Part shown: piece by piece, positions 10,981-23,096 of the stretch
How positions within the stretch are numbered: the stretch's first letter is position 1
How the letters are laid out: each line of letters begins with the position of its first letter
Assembly: GCA_036346225.1 (NCBI GenBank)
Contig: JARFIW010001491.1
Coordinates: 4,278,001-4,342,000, forward strand
Reading direction: 5' to 3'
DNA: 64,000 nucleotides
Origin: Platerodrilus igneus
Lineage: Eukaryota > Arthropoda > Insecta > Coleoptera > Lycidae
Notes under the pieces: model-generated
Seen by the model: only the letters and a program-made list of their open reading frames with translations
What the model was told of the DNA's origin: nothing
Databases searched by the model: none
Position numbers and translations under genes: made by a program

Positions 10981-10982
<2 letters not shown>
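8963..10982 (+). mobile_element. Array element A (subfamily alpha), 2.0 kb
   Basis: It starts TTGTTATGGATTCAAAGGG right after (TA)n and ends CCACAGCA right before the next (TA)n. It shares ordered blocks with element D: AACACCCTGTATA near 9012, an AATATCGATTTT...ATAACTCAAGTG block near 9548, a TATA box at 9801, CCAGGTAA at 10200, ATGAGCTCACCATAC near 10480, GGGGCCCAT near 10527, GAGCTAACCAGGGAAGC near 10773 and AATAAACGGGTAAG at 10812. The 3' end carries a decayed CACAGCAATCTTATGACGGC repeat. No coding frame is visible. TG...CA ends, a promoter and a polyadenylation signal suggest a long solo LTR or an LTR-derived non-autonomous element. Confidence 0.75.
9801..9808 (+). promoter_or_regulatory. 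TATA box of element A
   Basis: TATAAATA about 840 bases into the element. The same octamer occurs at the corresponding place in elements D (15624) and H (27391), so it is probably the core promoter of the family. Confidence 0.5.

Positions 10983-11020
<38 letters not shown>
10983..11020. repeat. (TA)n linker between elements A and B
   Basis: About 38 bases of alternating AT with nothing else between the two element ends. Confidence 0.95.
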
Positions 11021-11022
<2 letters not shown>

Positions 11023-12795
11023 ACGTGATAAGGAGTCACGAGAGGTTATTGAAACCCTAATTCTAAAAATAAATCTCACCAAAATAATATAAAATCCGGA
11101 AAAATTGGAATTTTCTGTAAATTGATGGTTACGTCCTGTATAATACAGCGAACCTTTATTCATTGATATACAATGCCAAAACGCAAATTGCGCGTGTATA
11201 AATAATTACCCTGTATTATATAAATGTATTGTAAGTAAATAGCAAGTAATGTAAGTTGTATAAATAATTAATTGTAGGATTATCGTAAAACGCATTTAAA
11301 TGCGAACGTAGAAATCGATCACATTAAGATAAACACAAAGCCATTTATTTCTTAATTATCAATACATTTTTGATACAAATGCATTTGATTTGCCGTAAAT
11401 AGCATAAAAGAGTACAGCTTTACGCATTTAATTTGAGAAACTACAACCAACGTGTATTTAAAAACCTCAAAATTAATAAATAATTTTGTGTACTGAAACG
11501 AAAGCAAAATATTTCTATAAAACGGAACCCCTTTTGCATTAAAAACCAATTAAAGTTTAAATTAATTACCCTGTAGATATTGCAATTTATTCTAAATAAA
11601 CAATTCTATAGAATATAAGAAGATGAATCATCCGTATTTAAAAATACATAAAAGTCGTATAACTCATTAATACGTAAACATGTTATTCCTAGAAGCAGCT
11701 TGAACATTGAAAATAAACAGTAAAATTCTTGGAATAACCGATAAATAATCGATTGTCTTTTGCGACATCCCAATAATAGTATATGTGGGACAAGCACGGA
11801 TAGAACGCGTCACGGATAATTGGAACTAAATAACAAAGCGTAAATGCCAAAATCACAGACGCTAATCAGATTTTCGGAGAAGCCTTACATCATCATGTTC
11901 CACATTTTTCTAGTAAGCTTCTGGAAACAGATAAATTTGTATATAAAAAAGCGTTATTCATTGGGAGATCATTCATTGATTAGGATTCATTCAGGCGAGC
12001 ACAAAATATTATTTTGTTTTTACCGCAAGCTGTTGCTATAGTATTTGAGTATGTAGTAAACATACTGTAGTTTAAGCAAGTTGCGAGGTGGTAATGAATA
12101 AAGAAGCTATGTTTTAAACGTAACTTTGGAGATCAATTTAAAATAAGAAGATAATTTATTTCGAGGAGCAGTTTTTGTGGATTCTGCAAGTATCACGTTT
12201 AGATTTATTTTTAACCGATATTAGAGTATTTGGATCTAGTTTAAGATAGTCCTAATAATTTTTTTTTGTGTGAGGGATTTTTCTACCAGGAATTTGTGTT
12301 CAGAGTTTGAAATACTCTGACGTTTCAATAGATTATATGTCAAGGATTTTTTCAAGCCAAAACAAATCTTACAAGCGTGGAAATAATTTGTAACTAGGGA
12401 AACGATCCTCAAAAGAATAAGTTTAGTTCTGTAATTTGAAAATAACGTAAGGAACAATATTTTTTTTATCAAGTATTTCTTAGAAATTATTGTATGTTTG
12501 AAAAAAACGATGTTGTAAATGCTTTTGTATAAAAAAAAAAATATTGTATAAATGCTTTGTGATATTGCTGCATTTTATTTTATTTTGAAAACTCTGTTAG
12601 TTCCGTTAAGCTAACCAGGCAAATTTAAAAAAAGGAAGGTAAGGTAACAATTTCAAGTTTCATATCACTCTTTTAGTAACGCCCCAACGCGACGCTTTAC
12701 CACATCACTCTTTTAGCGGCACCTCAACGTGCGGCCACTTACCATTGTCACAGCACTCTTTTAGCGGCACTACAACATGCGGCATTGTCACATCA
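11021..12795 (+). mobile_element. Array element B (subfamily gamma), 1.8 kb
   Basis: It starts TTGACGTGATAAGGAGTCAC and ends TGTCACATCA, both abutting (TA)n. It shares its start (GATAAGGRGTCACGAGAG, then TTATTGAAA) and a long internal block (TGTCAAGGATTT..., ACAAGCGTGGAAAT near 12370) with element G in the opposite orientation. ACCCTGTA occurs near 11208 and again near 11569, and AAGCTAACCAGGC near 12608. The 3' end has three tandem CACTCTTTTAGCGGC-type units. Many short open frames cross it, but none resembles a protein. Confidence 0.7.
12661..12795 (+). repeat. Three terminal repeat units of element B
   Basis: Units of about 45 bases read CATCACTCTTTTAG, then a GCGGCACCTCAACGTGCGG-like stretch. 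They are the gamma counterpart of the CACAGCATTTTATGACGCCC units at the ends of elements A, D and H. Confidence 0.7.
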
Positions 12796-12826
<31 letters not shown>

Positions 12827-12829
12827 TAT
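12796..12829. repeat. (TA)n linker between elements B and C
   Basis: Alternating AT with one C interruption near 12821. Confidence 0.9.
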
Positions 12830-14654
12830 TGCCGTGATAAGGGGTTGTTTAGGGGTGTATTGAGTAGTAAGGGTCGTGTAGTAACTGTAAATAGCAATAG
12901 GAATCAGAAAACTGCATTCATTTAGTAGAAAAATAAGTAATTCGTACATTATGTAAATAGCAAGCATTTAATACCCTGTATATAGACCGTAATTAACTTT
13001 AAGCGATGCCAGTAAGCATATCTTTTAACAATAGAATGCATATTCAGCAGAGAAATAATCGTACATGTATTTAAACTACGTTGAGAAGTGTTTTACAAGT
13101 TTATAAAATAAAATACGCAGAAGATAAGATGAAACCTAATAAATCTTCATGCAATTACGCTGGAACAATAAACGCTTTAATAAGAAAACGCAAAAATAAA
13201 TAAATAAACGAAAACAGCACTAGAGTTACATCATTTATTTTCGTACAATTTTCCAAAAGCATTATCTATACAAAACACAGACGTAAGTTAAAAGTCTGGC
13301 CACAATTAAAAATAATAAGGCAAGCAATGATTGCAAATAAACAACCATGACACGGAAATCCAAAGGAGTTTCATAGAAATCAGCTTGAAAACAAACCTGG
13401 TTGGTCGCGACAATCTGTAAAACTGCTTGGAAACCCACTCCATATGTAGTGGGGAAAATCTATTTAACACCCACCGGTGATAAGGCAGTTCAGTTTTCAC
13501 TAGAAGCAGGTTGAATCCACATCACTTTTAACCATAAATCTACGCGTTAGATAAATAAAATTTATGTTACACTGAAAATAGTGCTGTGCAACAATTACGT
13601 TAAGAATACATGAAGAGTTTTTGCCGTTTCTTTTAGAAAACGTAAGTAGAAATTGGGTAATTAAATATTTATAATCATATAGGGCTTCTAATCGGCTTCC
13701 AGTGAAATTCTAGTACAATTCTGGTACAATTCTAATCGGCTTGTGAACTATTTCTGGTTCACTTATAAAACAGTTCTAATCGGCTTCCAGTCAAATTCTG
13801 GTCCAATTCTGGTACAATGCTAATCGGATTTCAGTCAAATTCTGGTTCACTTATAAAACAATTTTAATCCGCCTCGGAAATAAGTATAATTCTAATCCAT
13901 GGTCCTAAGGCGATAATTCTAATTATGGGACAATTCTAATACTCTGCTAATTTATGATCCGAGGCCTGGAATTTTAAGTTGTATTCAAGGGAAGAGATTC
14001 AAAACATACGCAGAGAAATATAGAATAAAGCACGAGGTGATAACTGTACTAAAATATTGGTTCGACAAAGCAGAGCATTGGTCTCGATTGAGCATAACAA
14101 GGGGGTGTTGATCCACAACAAGAAACAACATATCAGATCATAGGTCATATATATTTAATTTTAAGGAATCTTTTCAATTTAAATTTTAATCCTGAATTTA
14201 TTCAATTTATCCAAAACTTGTATCGAGTTAACAAGGACATTGAGTACGTTAAAATTTACAAAATAATCATAAAAAGGTCTTGAACGTTCCAGATTTTTTT
14301 GTAAGAGGGGGTTGTTTTTGGTGACTTTATATTGAATTAAAAAGTATATAAATTTTAGGATAAATAATCCATATGATATTAATTGATTGAAGGGTGTATT
14401 TAAAGAATTTCAAAAATTGTAAATATTATTTCCTTTCATTATATGAATGCCGATTGACTTCGTTTTAACAATTCAAACAGGTAATCATAAAGGGGCGAAA
14501 AAGGAAAATTGATCATCGTAACGTTGTGTACTCTGTGTAGATTAAAAAGGGCTAGCCGTGGCATAATAATAAAAGTAACAGATTAAAGTGAGAAACACAA
14601 AGCGGCGGCGTTCAGTAAAACGTTTATTGCACCGAGTACGGCGTTATGATATCA
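12830..14654 (+). mobile_element. Array element C (subfamily beta), 1.8 kb
   Basis: It starts TTGCCGTGATAAGGGGTTG and ends near GATATCA, both against (TA)n. The first 200 bases match elements E and F: GGGGTTGTTTAGGGGTGTA, CAGAAAACTGCATT and ACCCTGTATATA near 12973. Further in, the AAGGTCTTGAACGTTC block near 14275 has a counterpart in F near 24428, and GGGCTAGCCGTGGCATAA (14549) matches the GCTAGYCGAGGTCATAA of E and F. A pair of 100 bp direct repeats sits in the middle. No coding frame is visible. Confidence 0.7.
13686..13875 (+). repeat. Internal direct repeats of element C
   Basis: Two units of about 100 bases repeat TTCTAATCGGCTTCCAGT, CAATTCTGGTACAAT and TTCTGGTTCACTTATAAAAC. The unit itself contains smaller AATTCTGG repeats. 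Confidence 0.75.

Positions 14655-14702
<48 letters not shown>
14655..14702. repeat. (TA)n linker between elements C and D
   Basis: About 48 bases of near-perfect alternating AT. Confidence 0.9.
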
Positions 14703-14704
<2 letters not shown>

Positions 14705-15623
14705 GTGGATTTAAAGGGGTAAGTAGGTGTAGACAAGGAAATTTTAGCAACCGTGTATATAGAAACAGGAGCCAAATATTTACGCGCTGAATTAATTAAG
14801 TTATATAATGGAAACGGACGATTATTAAGGTATTTTTATATTTAAATTGGAATGTGAAAATTACATAAGGGAAGAAAAGCTTTAAAGTACATAAAAGTTC
14901 AAGGATACGCATAATTAATTATAATTTCTTTTAATCAAACGCATGAAAGCAAAAGGGGAGCTTGCATGCATAAGAAAATCAATAATTTCTAACGCAAATG
15001 TATTCGTTTTAAAAGCCAACGTTCATTTACAGATACTACGAAGCAGAGAATCGAGGATTTGTTATTTTTAAACGGTCGATAATTTCAAGAAACACTTGTT
15101 GGTTAAATGTTACGTTCAGAGAATATGAACGAACGTTAATATAGAATTACATAGAAATTGTTTTCAACGGTCAATTTGTATTAGCAACTATAATAACAAA
15201 TATCTTCAGGAGTGAGTGGAATGAACAATCGATAATGTAAGACAGATAGAGAGGCAGATAAAGCAAGCGTTGGATGGAGGTCACGTAAGGTATCCACGTG
15301 GACTTGGTGAAGGACATCTACAATATCGATTTTTTGTAACTCAAGTGGGGTTTGAAAGGAGATAACAAACATGCATAGAACAAAGATGTATAGCGGATAG
15401 GTGAAGCATTGGAACGACAGGAAATTATATCATTGGTTAATAGGCAGCAGTTTTCGAAAAGAGCGCGCACGTGTAGGTAGGGAATGAAATTCTATGTAAA
15501 CAGCACGACGGACGGGAGAAATATTTCCGAATCCATAGTCGGTTACGTTCAAAATTTTAAGAAGCCGCTTTGAAAACAAGCTTTTCAAATGAAACGGGTT
15601 CCACTAAGGGGGTTGGAGGATAA

Positions 15624-15631
15624 TATAAATA
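15624..15631 (+). promoter_or_regulatory. TATA box of element D
   Basis: TATAAATA followed by CCCAGGAGG, at the position matching the TATA box of element A. Confidence 0.5.
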
Positions 15632-16761
15632 CCCAGGAGGATATATTAAAGCTCTCTTTTCCTTTCATCGAGTTCTGAATACGAGTTCAGACTTACAAAA
15701 TGGTCAAAGCTTTCGGTAAGAATTTGTGTGTTTAGTAATGTTACATTAACAAATTATTAAAAAATATAAAAGTTGTAGTAGCGGACTGTAAGTTAGTAAA
15801 GTGACGCACGAGTTAGTGCTTAGTGAAATAAAAGGTACCGTTACTACGACTAAGTTATTATATGGATGGATGATTTTGGGGTAAGCAGAACTGAGAAAAA
15901 AGTTGTATGCGTAATATCTGGAATAGAATGTTACTGTTGAGACGAAGCTAGTATCTTGGGAGAAGTACAGTTATTGTATGGTGGGGATCGGTGGATCCTG
16001 GAATCAGCTTAGTAGATGGACACAGCAACGAGGGGTTTCTGGTAGCCATCTCCAGCGGGACGAAGAGTGAACGTGTCTCCAGGTAATAAATTTGAAGTTT
16101 CTGTTTTTATATGAACATTTGTGGATATTGTGTGTTGTGTGGTTGACTTATTGGTGGCGTATTTATTGTATTTAAAGACTTGTTTAAAAAGGTACATGTG
16201 CAGGACATTTAATAATTTTGAGTATTGAAAAAGGGTTTATTAAAGATATATAAAAATTTATTCAGGCTATAAATTGTGGCTGTAAGGAGTAAACGGGTCT
16301 GTAATTTTTCTTTCAATAATGCAAGGTTTAAAAAGCATTTATATACAAAACTGGTTTATAATGAGCTCACAATACACCAGTCTGAAGTCAAATTAAGGTT
16401 ACATGTGGGGCCCATCTACTCATATCAACTTGAAAACATTCAATAAATTAAGCTGGTAATAATTGTACCAAGACGTTTGTACTCATGTGTAAATCTTTTA
16501 TCTGTAAAATATGTGCAAATAAAAGGTGGTATGGTTCTTGTATTATTTTGGTAATTTTTTTTAATGGTGTGAGAGTGTGAGAGAGGTATGTTACGTAAAA
16601 AAAATATAAGTATTCAAGAAGAGGCGGAGTGCTGAGCTAGCCAGGGTGAGCAGAAAAATTCGAAGGCGTCCAGAATAAAGGGTAAGACATTTTTTTTTTT
16701 AAATTTCTTTCTTGTAAAATTTTATGTTGGCCCAGGTGGGGCACGAATTTTACTGAGAGTC

Positions 16762-16911
16762 CACAGCAATTTTATGACGCCCAATTCGTGGGGCTCGAAT
16801 GATTTAGGAGAAGGTTTGTGTGTTCCAGAGACTGTCCCAGAGATCACAGCAATTTTATGACGGCCCAACGCTGGGGCTCGATGCTTAAAGGCTTAGTTCC
16901 TGATAACACGG

Positions 16912-16913
<2 letters not shown>
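16762..16913 (+). repeat. tRNA-Lys-like terminal units of element D
   Basis: CACAGCAATTTTATGACGCC runs into CAATTCGTGGGGCTCGAA at 16762-16799. A second unit at 16854-16890 reads CACAGCAATTTTATGACGGC then CCAACGCTGGGGCTCGA. The tRNA-Lys primer complement reads TGGCGCCCAACGTGGGGC and continues CTCGAA, so the units resemble it over about 20 bases with small insertions. Confidence 0.6.

Positions 16914-16943
<30 letters not shown>
16914..16943. repeat. (TA)n linker between elements D and E
   Basis: Thirty bases of alternating AT join the 3' ends of D and E, which face each other. Confidence 0.9.
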
Positions 16944-16945
<2 letters not shown>

Positions 16946-18861
16946 CTATGCTACTGACGGATTATCGAACCCTGACGTTGGGCCGTTATATTTATTTATT
17001 ATGAATCTCTCTCTAAATTATCGTGCCCCTACTTTGGAAGACCTATTTATTTTGCTATGCTATTTACGTAATCTCGATTCCCTTCGTTGTGCGTATTCTA
17101 AATTATTGGACCACCACCATTTTAATATTCACTATTAAGTGTAATTATCTCCTCCTCCAGCTGTTTTCTTAATACTGCTATCAACTGGACTTTATCATTA
17201 AACAACTCTATCTACCAATGGCAAAATTCGCTACGTTACCGCCTCGCGGGTTATCACTTTCCTATTCAACTTGTGGCTCCGCCTTTGTACTATTTAAATC
17301 TTATGACCTCGGCTAGCATTTATTTGCAATTATAAAATTCAGTAAATTTAGATTTTATATAATGCAACCAATATGTTATGTTCAGCTTTTGAAATTATTT
17401 GCAATACATTTCTTATAAATTTCATTTATTAACAACCATCTAGTATGTACTCAAAAACTCAAAGTCACCAAAGAAAATTTATTATCTTTACCAACAAAGT
17501 GTAGAATATTCTAAACCTGTTTTCTTATTACTCATTCAATACGTATGCAACCTCTTTTGTTGACTTCTTCACAAGCATATCATATTTAGCAAATTCAATA
17601 TTAAAAATAAAATAAAAATTCATATGAAAAAACAAATGTCTTATAACTAAAAATCTGACCTGGTTTTATCTTTTTCACATCGACGCTTCCAATAAAAATG
17701 ATCTTCCCCAATTCTGGATTCCATTCAAATTATTACACTATGGACCATCACCATTAAATTATATACCCCAATTTATTTCAATTCCTCAAACTTAGATTTT
17801 CATCATTCTTGCCCCAGACTTAAAATTGTAGTTTGTTTCATCCCTGTACTTCAAGATTGTATTATTCTTCCTTTTCCCCTTGACATTTTAAATTGTATTA
17901 CTGTATTTTTCTTAACATCAGAATCCTAGTCTATTTCCCTCAGACCTCGAAACCCTATTATTTTTATGTCTTAGTTTACAATAAATTCATTAAAAACGTC
18001 GTTTAAACGGTAATTGTAATCTTCATATTCGCGCTCATTTTATTTTTCACTTTTATACTTATTACGTATTACTTTATTTAATGGCAATGCACTTCGGCCT
18101 TCATTGAGTTCAAAACTGACTTTCTTATCAAGGTGCTTGCTAATATAATCTCGAATTCCCACTCCATCCGTGGGTCTGGTCTAGAACTCGTCGCTTGTTT
18201 CTGACCAATCAAATAATTGCTTTTAGAGCAGTTTCTGATGCAATGCTCCACGCTTTCCCATAATCACAACCTGCCCGCAGCTGTCTTTCATTATCAACAT
18301 GCTGTATTTTGATAGATTACTTGCTTTTCTATAAACAACTGATGCAACCCGACTTTAAATTTTCATGTTTACATGTGATTCACGCAATTTTTAATCATTT
18401 CTCTTATCAAATTGGTTAGATCTTTGTACGCATTTATATTAACTGCCTGAAACTCTATTTCTATATCCGTATTAATTTAATCGTCTGGAACTCTTCTTCT
18501 TAATGCGTGTCTAATTACACTTTATCATTTATTTCTCAATATACGCGTGTTTCCACTGAAAAATATGTCCTTGTTTTACCTAAATTAACTAAACTTTATC
18601 TACAGGGTATTTAATATTTACTATCTACTTAATACATGTATTTCTCATTCCTACGCCAACCATGCGTCTTCCTATGTTTACCTGCGTCGCCCAAAAACTA
18701 TTTCTACTTTATATACAGGGTGTTGACTACTTACTATCTACAAACTATGTCTATTTCTTAATTATTTCCTTAAATAAGTGTAGTTTTCTGCTGCCTATTC
18801 TAATTACTCCTTCCCGAACGACCTTTACTATAACGTGCACCCTTACAACCCCTTATCACAG

Positions 18862-18863
<2 letters not shown>
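16944..18863 (-). mobile_element. Array element E (subfamily beta), inverted, 1.9 kb
   Basis: Read on the minus strand it starts at 18863 with TGCTGTGATAAGGGGTTGTA and ends at 16944 with AGTAGCATAGCA. Start blocks match F closely: CAGCAGAAAACTACACTTAT and CAACACCCTGTATATAAAG. GAGGTCATAAGATTTAAATAG sits near 17300. The end carries an ACGGCCCAACGTCAGGGTTC unit resembling the tRNA-Lys complement. The plus-strand open frames across it are chance. Confidence 0.7.
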
Positions 18864-18905
<42 letters not shown>

Positions 18906-21686
18906 TATTAGGTTATTCTAGAATTTTTCTAAATATAAAAGAGAACATTCTAGATTTATTTAAATTAACCTTTAGAAAGTTTTTTTTCTAAGCTTTATAA
19001 TGTCTTAAGTGCACCTCTTGTAAACTATATTGTTATGGTGTTGCACGGGTTTTTATTCCTAAACTTCAAATCGTATAAGAGCTAAACTATGTTGTTGTGT
19101 AACATTGGAGTTTTGTCCACTTTATTTTACTGTACAATATTATATAGGGACTGACGGTATTGTTCTACATTTACTTCTTTGTTACATCTCTAGACAAAAG
19201 TATTCGCGTTGCTGGATATCTGGCCTATGCCTCCATATATCAAAAATAAACATATTTGGATCGGTGTTAGTTAGAAATAATTGGAAGAAAAATATCCTCT
19301 TTCTATGGATTGAGAATTATACAATAGCAGTATTTATTTGCGCCCCAAATGAGAAGCGCTTCGAAGCAATATTTACTTCGCTTACCGCTTACAGCCTCCC
19401 CTATGTAGTGGTGTTGGAATATAATTATATTTCCTTGCCCCTGGACAAACGTAATCAGTGCGGGTTAAGTTAATTTAGCGTCTTCCTTGCACCTTAGGCG
19501 TTTTGTTATATATCATACTTACTATGGAAAAACAGTTAGCGGTGGCTGAATTTACTGCAAATGTAGCTCAGAAGTCAATCTGCCCACACATTTTCATTTC
19601 AGTTTATGCAAAACAACACAATTACACAGTTAACTGAGTTAAGGTCTACCGCTGACACTCAATAAATTATCTTCCTACGTACACTTGCGATCACTTACTG
19701 AATAATTTTATCCAACCGAGATTACAAAGGGGAACGATTTCATTTATGTTTGTTAAGTTGGCAACGTAAACAATTTAGTTTAGCATACAGTAGAATTGAT
19801 TATACGTGAGTGAGTATTCAACCTCAATTAGACTTTAATTAACTTAAAAGATAGAAGCGAAATTACTCGCTCTAAGCACAATATTTGCAATATAAAGCTA
19901 CGACTTTTGAATTATATCACCTCTTGTGTGTGGTAATAAATATTACTGTTTATATAAAGCTATTGGAAAGCAATTTTCAAGTCCGCCTTTTTTAAATTAA
20001 CATTTTAAATAAGGTAGATCCTTCCAGATTCAGTAAACCTTGTTAGCAATTCCTAAACACAATTTATTTAACGGAAAATACAGGAAATTCGTCCTTAATG
20101 CTTTTTTCCAACGTCGTTAACTTTCGAACCGTATTTAGAAAAAGTGGATGCTACCGTTGGATTCAGACTGTGGATATGTTACTTCGGACACGACATCGAA
20201 AGAATAGATCATTTACAGTGTTCTCTACTCCAATACGTTAAGGAAAAAGTGAATTGTTGCCAAAGTTATCATTTTTTAACTCTGCCTTGGTTTTAAGTTG
20301 CGTGAAATTAACTAGAGCTACGAAACAAATCATTTAGTGCACCATTGTCTTTATGTTTCGTTAGTGTTTGTCTCCCACACCTATCGTAAACTATTTATAT
20401 CACTTCAAAGAGGCTGCGACTGTCGACACTTTAGCCAAGATTCAGTACAGCATATTATTTGATATGGATTCCTTGTTAGTGTTTCGTTAAGTAGGTACGA
20501 CATTTACAATTACTGTAGCTAGCTTCGCGAGTGTCAAGTCTTTGACATATGTCAAATATAGAGAGGCAGCGACACTTAACGGCTATAAGCCAACTATTAA
20601 ATACAAATGTTGGATAAAAGTCCTAAATAAATGCAAAAAATAATGTAATAGTAGACACCAGTAATAAAAGAAGAAAATCTACTGGCCAAAATGCATTTCG
20701 CAACAGCTGTAACAAAAACAATGAGGTAACGCAACCCTTAACAATAGTGCGTCTCTAAATTTTTATATAAAATTTTTATGGACACTAAAAGATGTTCTCA
20801 ACCAATAGGAGCTGTCGCATTAGCATATTTTGACAATTTGAGTAAAGTTCAATTTTCTCTGAGGGAAGTCATCAAAACGATGTAAAGAAGAAATAGCTAG
20901 CCGTACAGCTTGGCATGGCGTTGCTATTTTCTCTGGTTGTTCAAGTGTGGTTTTGCAGTTTCTGATAATTCATGGTTGGGCACAACAACTTTTGTGGTCG
21001 ACATCTGCTGGATCACATTTCACATTAGTAGTAACCGAATCTATTTATTTATCTTCAACTCATTTCTAGGTATCAGAAGTGCCATATTATTAAAAAAGAT
21101 CGCATATTTCTAATTTTATACAAACGAAACTAAAACTGTTTCTTAAAAAGGAATTGATGAGATATATCCATCGTACAACCAACTTTTCGTTTCATTCTCA
21201 CGAGCGAACTACACTTGATAAAAACACGATTATTGTCTGTCTATAAAACCAGTTGAAGCGTTCGCAAGCACGAATGTATGTCAACGTTTCTACAACAACA
21301 TAAGAAATATATACAACCAACCTTGTTGAATTATAAAGATGAGTAGGATGTTTTGCGTAACCTCTTTCGCATTGAATGGTGTAGAAATAAGCAAACCAGA
21401 CTTTTAGGATGCGTGATTGAAAACAAACTTGATAAACCCAAGGTAAATATTTAAGAAAGCGAACGTTGCACTTTTATTGCTATATCAAAATAGAATAATT
21501 CGTGTTTTAAATTATAATTAAATATTCCAATAGAATCATATAGGGTGATGAATAAGCTATCATTAAGGATTAAGGAGGCGGTTGAAGTTGTCAATAAACA
21601 TTCAAATGCAGGAACTACACGTAACAAGGTTGAAGATGGTTGCGTACAAAATTTAGATTTGTATATTTTACGAATTGTAATCACTG
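18864..21686. other. (TA)n then 2.8 kb without recognisable gene
   Basis: A (TA)n run to 18901 is followed by AT-rich sequence. A 122-codon plus-strand frame at 19105-19473 has no recognisable domain and no supporting context. This may be the original host sequence between the two halves of the array. Confidence 0.5.
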
Positions 21687-21760
21687 GTCCTGGTGGAGCA
21701 ATTGGTTAGCATGTCGGCGATCGAAGCGGAATGCTACAGGTTTGAATCCCGTCCGGGACC
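21687..21760 (+). tRNA. tRNA-like sequence, decayed
   Basis: GTCCTGG at the start pairs with CCGGGAC at the end over seven bases, including one G-U pair. An A-box-like TGGAGCAATTGG is followed by a B box GGTTTGAATCC (21739-21749), which differs from the GGTTCGAATCC consensus by one base. The anticodon loop lacks the invariant T33, and the D and anticodon stems each have a mismatch. It is a tRNA pseudogene or the head of an unrecognised SINE. Confidence 0.5.
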
Positions 21761-21876
21761 TTATGTTTTCCTTTGTTAAAAGTCTTAAGTTATTATTTTA
21801 TTAAGTAATACAGTAGTGTTATAGTAATTAACATCCCTTGCACAATTATCCAGTTTTTGTGTATATATATATACAT

Positions 21877-23080
21877 TGATGGATTAGGGGTCATCAAGAG
21901 GTCATATAACACCATTTGGTGAACATACAACGCCGTAACCTGAGCAAACTTTCATAGTAGTGTACTTGTAGAAGCGCTCAAAATATTGGATTACAAAGGC
22001 ATAACCCCATGATTTAATGAATTTATATTCTTAATTACGAAGCAATCGTATTTTTAGATGGGGATAATATATTCACAATATTCCGCGTATAGAAGGAAGT
22101 TGTCTTTCAAAGAGTTTCATACCAGAAAGTACTTATTTGTTATCAAGATACTCAAGGAGTTAATGCGACTATTACAAAAGATTATAAAGCCGCGTTAGCA
22201 AACGTGTTTTAAAAGATTCTATAAAGAATATGATATTATACTACAAAAGTGTATTCAAATTGCAGTAACTCGCGTGTAAAATAATACTAAACATGCAGTC
22301 GTATTTTTAATGAAATGCGTATATAATATTCACCAGGAAAGTATATTGGAATCAAAAAATAAAAGTGTTTATTGAACTTTGGAAAAATTCCATTCATAAT
22401 AAAGGTCAATGAACGTTCAAATAAGAAGCTATAATATAAAATAACACAATTAACGAAAGTCATAAATCAAGCGATAAAGGTCGTAGAAATGGAACGAATG
22501 ACAGCAATAGATCTGAAAGAAAAGATAACGCGTGTAAATGTATTAATTAACGGTAACTCGGGGCTATTTAAACGCAAGTTCTGTTATGTTGCATCACACC
22601 GACAGAAAGGAACCAATGAGAACAAACAAAAGACGAACAGAGATCGATAGATTGTTGTAGAAGTGTGACGTACCACAAGGCTCGATCTTATATAACCAAT
22701 TAGAAGAGGAAGTCAGCGGTCATTTGTTGAATGTTTGTTTTAAACATCACTATGCTAGTCTAACCTGAAGTGATATCTAGTAGTGGTATATTATAGTAAA
22801 CAGACAACTTTCGCTCACGACTTTGAAAGTTTATTGCATTCTGAGGAAAGCGTATAATTACAATGGTTTCAAAAATTGGAAATAAATGAACCATAATGAA
22901 TCACTGCAAAATAAAATTTTAATTTGAATAAAAGCATATATGAAACTTGAATAGATTTAATGGTAAATTTTAACTGATTTGGACAATCTTGGTAGATTTA
23001 GTAGAAATGTAATTTTGATGTTTAACGATATTGAATGGAGAAATTTCGACAATATGGAAAAGGTTGACAAGAATAATTTT
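21877..23080 (+). mobile_element. Array element I (subfamily gamma), 1.2 kb, probably truncated
   Basis: A short TATATA run precedes TTGATGGATTAGGGGTCATC and AAGAGGTCATATAACACC, matching the start of B and G. A TATATAA box lies near 22691. The 3' end lacks the CACAGCA terminus and runs straight into the AT linker of element F, so the end is lost or very diverged. Confidence 0.5.
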
Positions 23081-23096
23081 ATATATATATACATAT

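Larger units (their letters stand above)
14704..16913 (+). mobile_element. Array element D (subfamily alpha), 2.2 kb
   Basis: It starts TTGTGGATTTAAAGGGGTAA and ends TAACACGGCA at (TA)n. It aligns block by block with element A: TATCGATTTTTTGTAACTCAAG near 15320, a TATA box at 15624, TCTCCAGGTAATAAATTTG near 16077, ATGAGCTCACAATACACCAG near 16359, GGGGCCCATCTACTC near 16407, GAGCTAGCCAGGGTGAGC near 16634 and AATAAAGGGTAAG at 16674. Two clear tRNA-Lys-like units end it. No coding frame is visible. The A/D pair is the best case for calling the family LTR-like. Confidence 0.75.

Noticed and set aside
8963..18863. Simple satellite or tandem duplication of one monomer
   Set aside because: Neighbouring units belong to different subfamilies and one is inverted, which tandem duplication does not produce.
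16818..18991. Open frames containing long YIYIYI runs
   Set aside because: They are translations of (TA)n linkers between array elements.
19105..19473. Open frame of 122 codons on the plus strand
   Set aside because: No recognisable domain, no promoter or splice context, and length within chance for this window. It lies in the spacer between two parts of the array.
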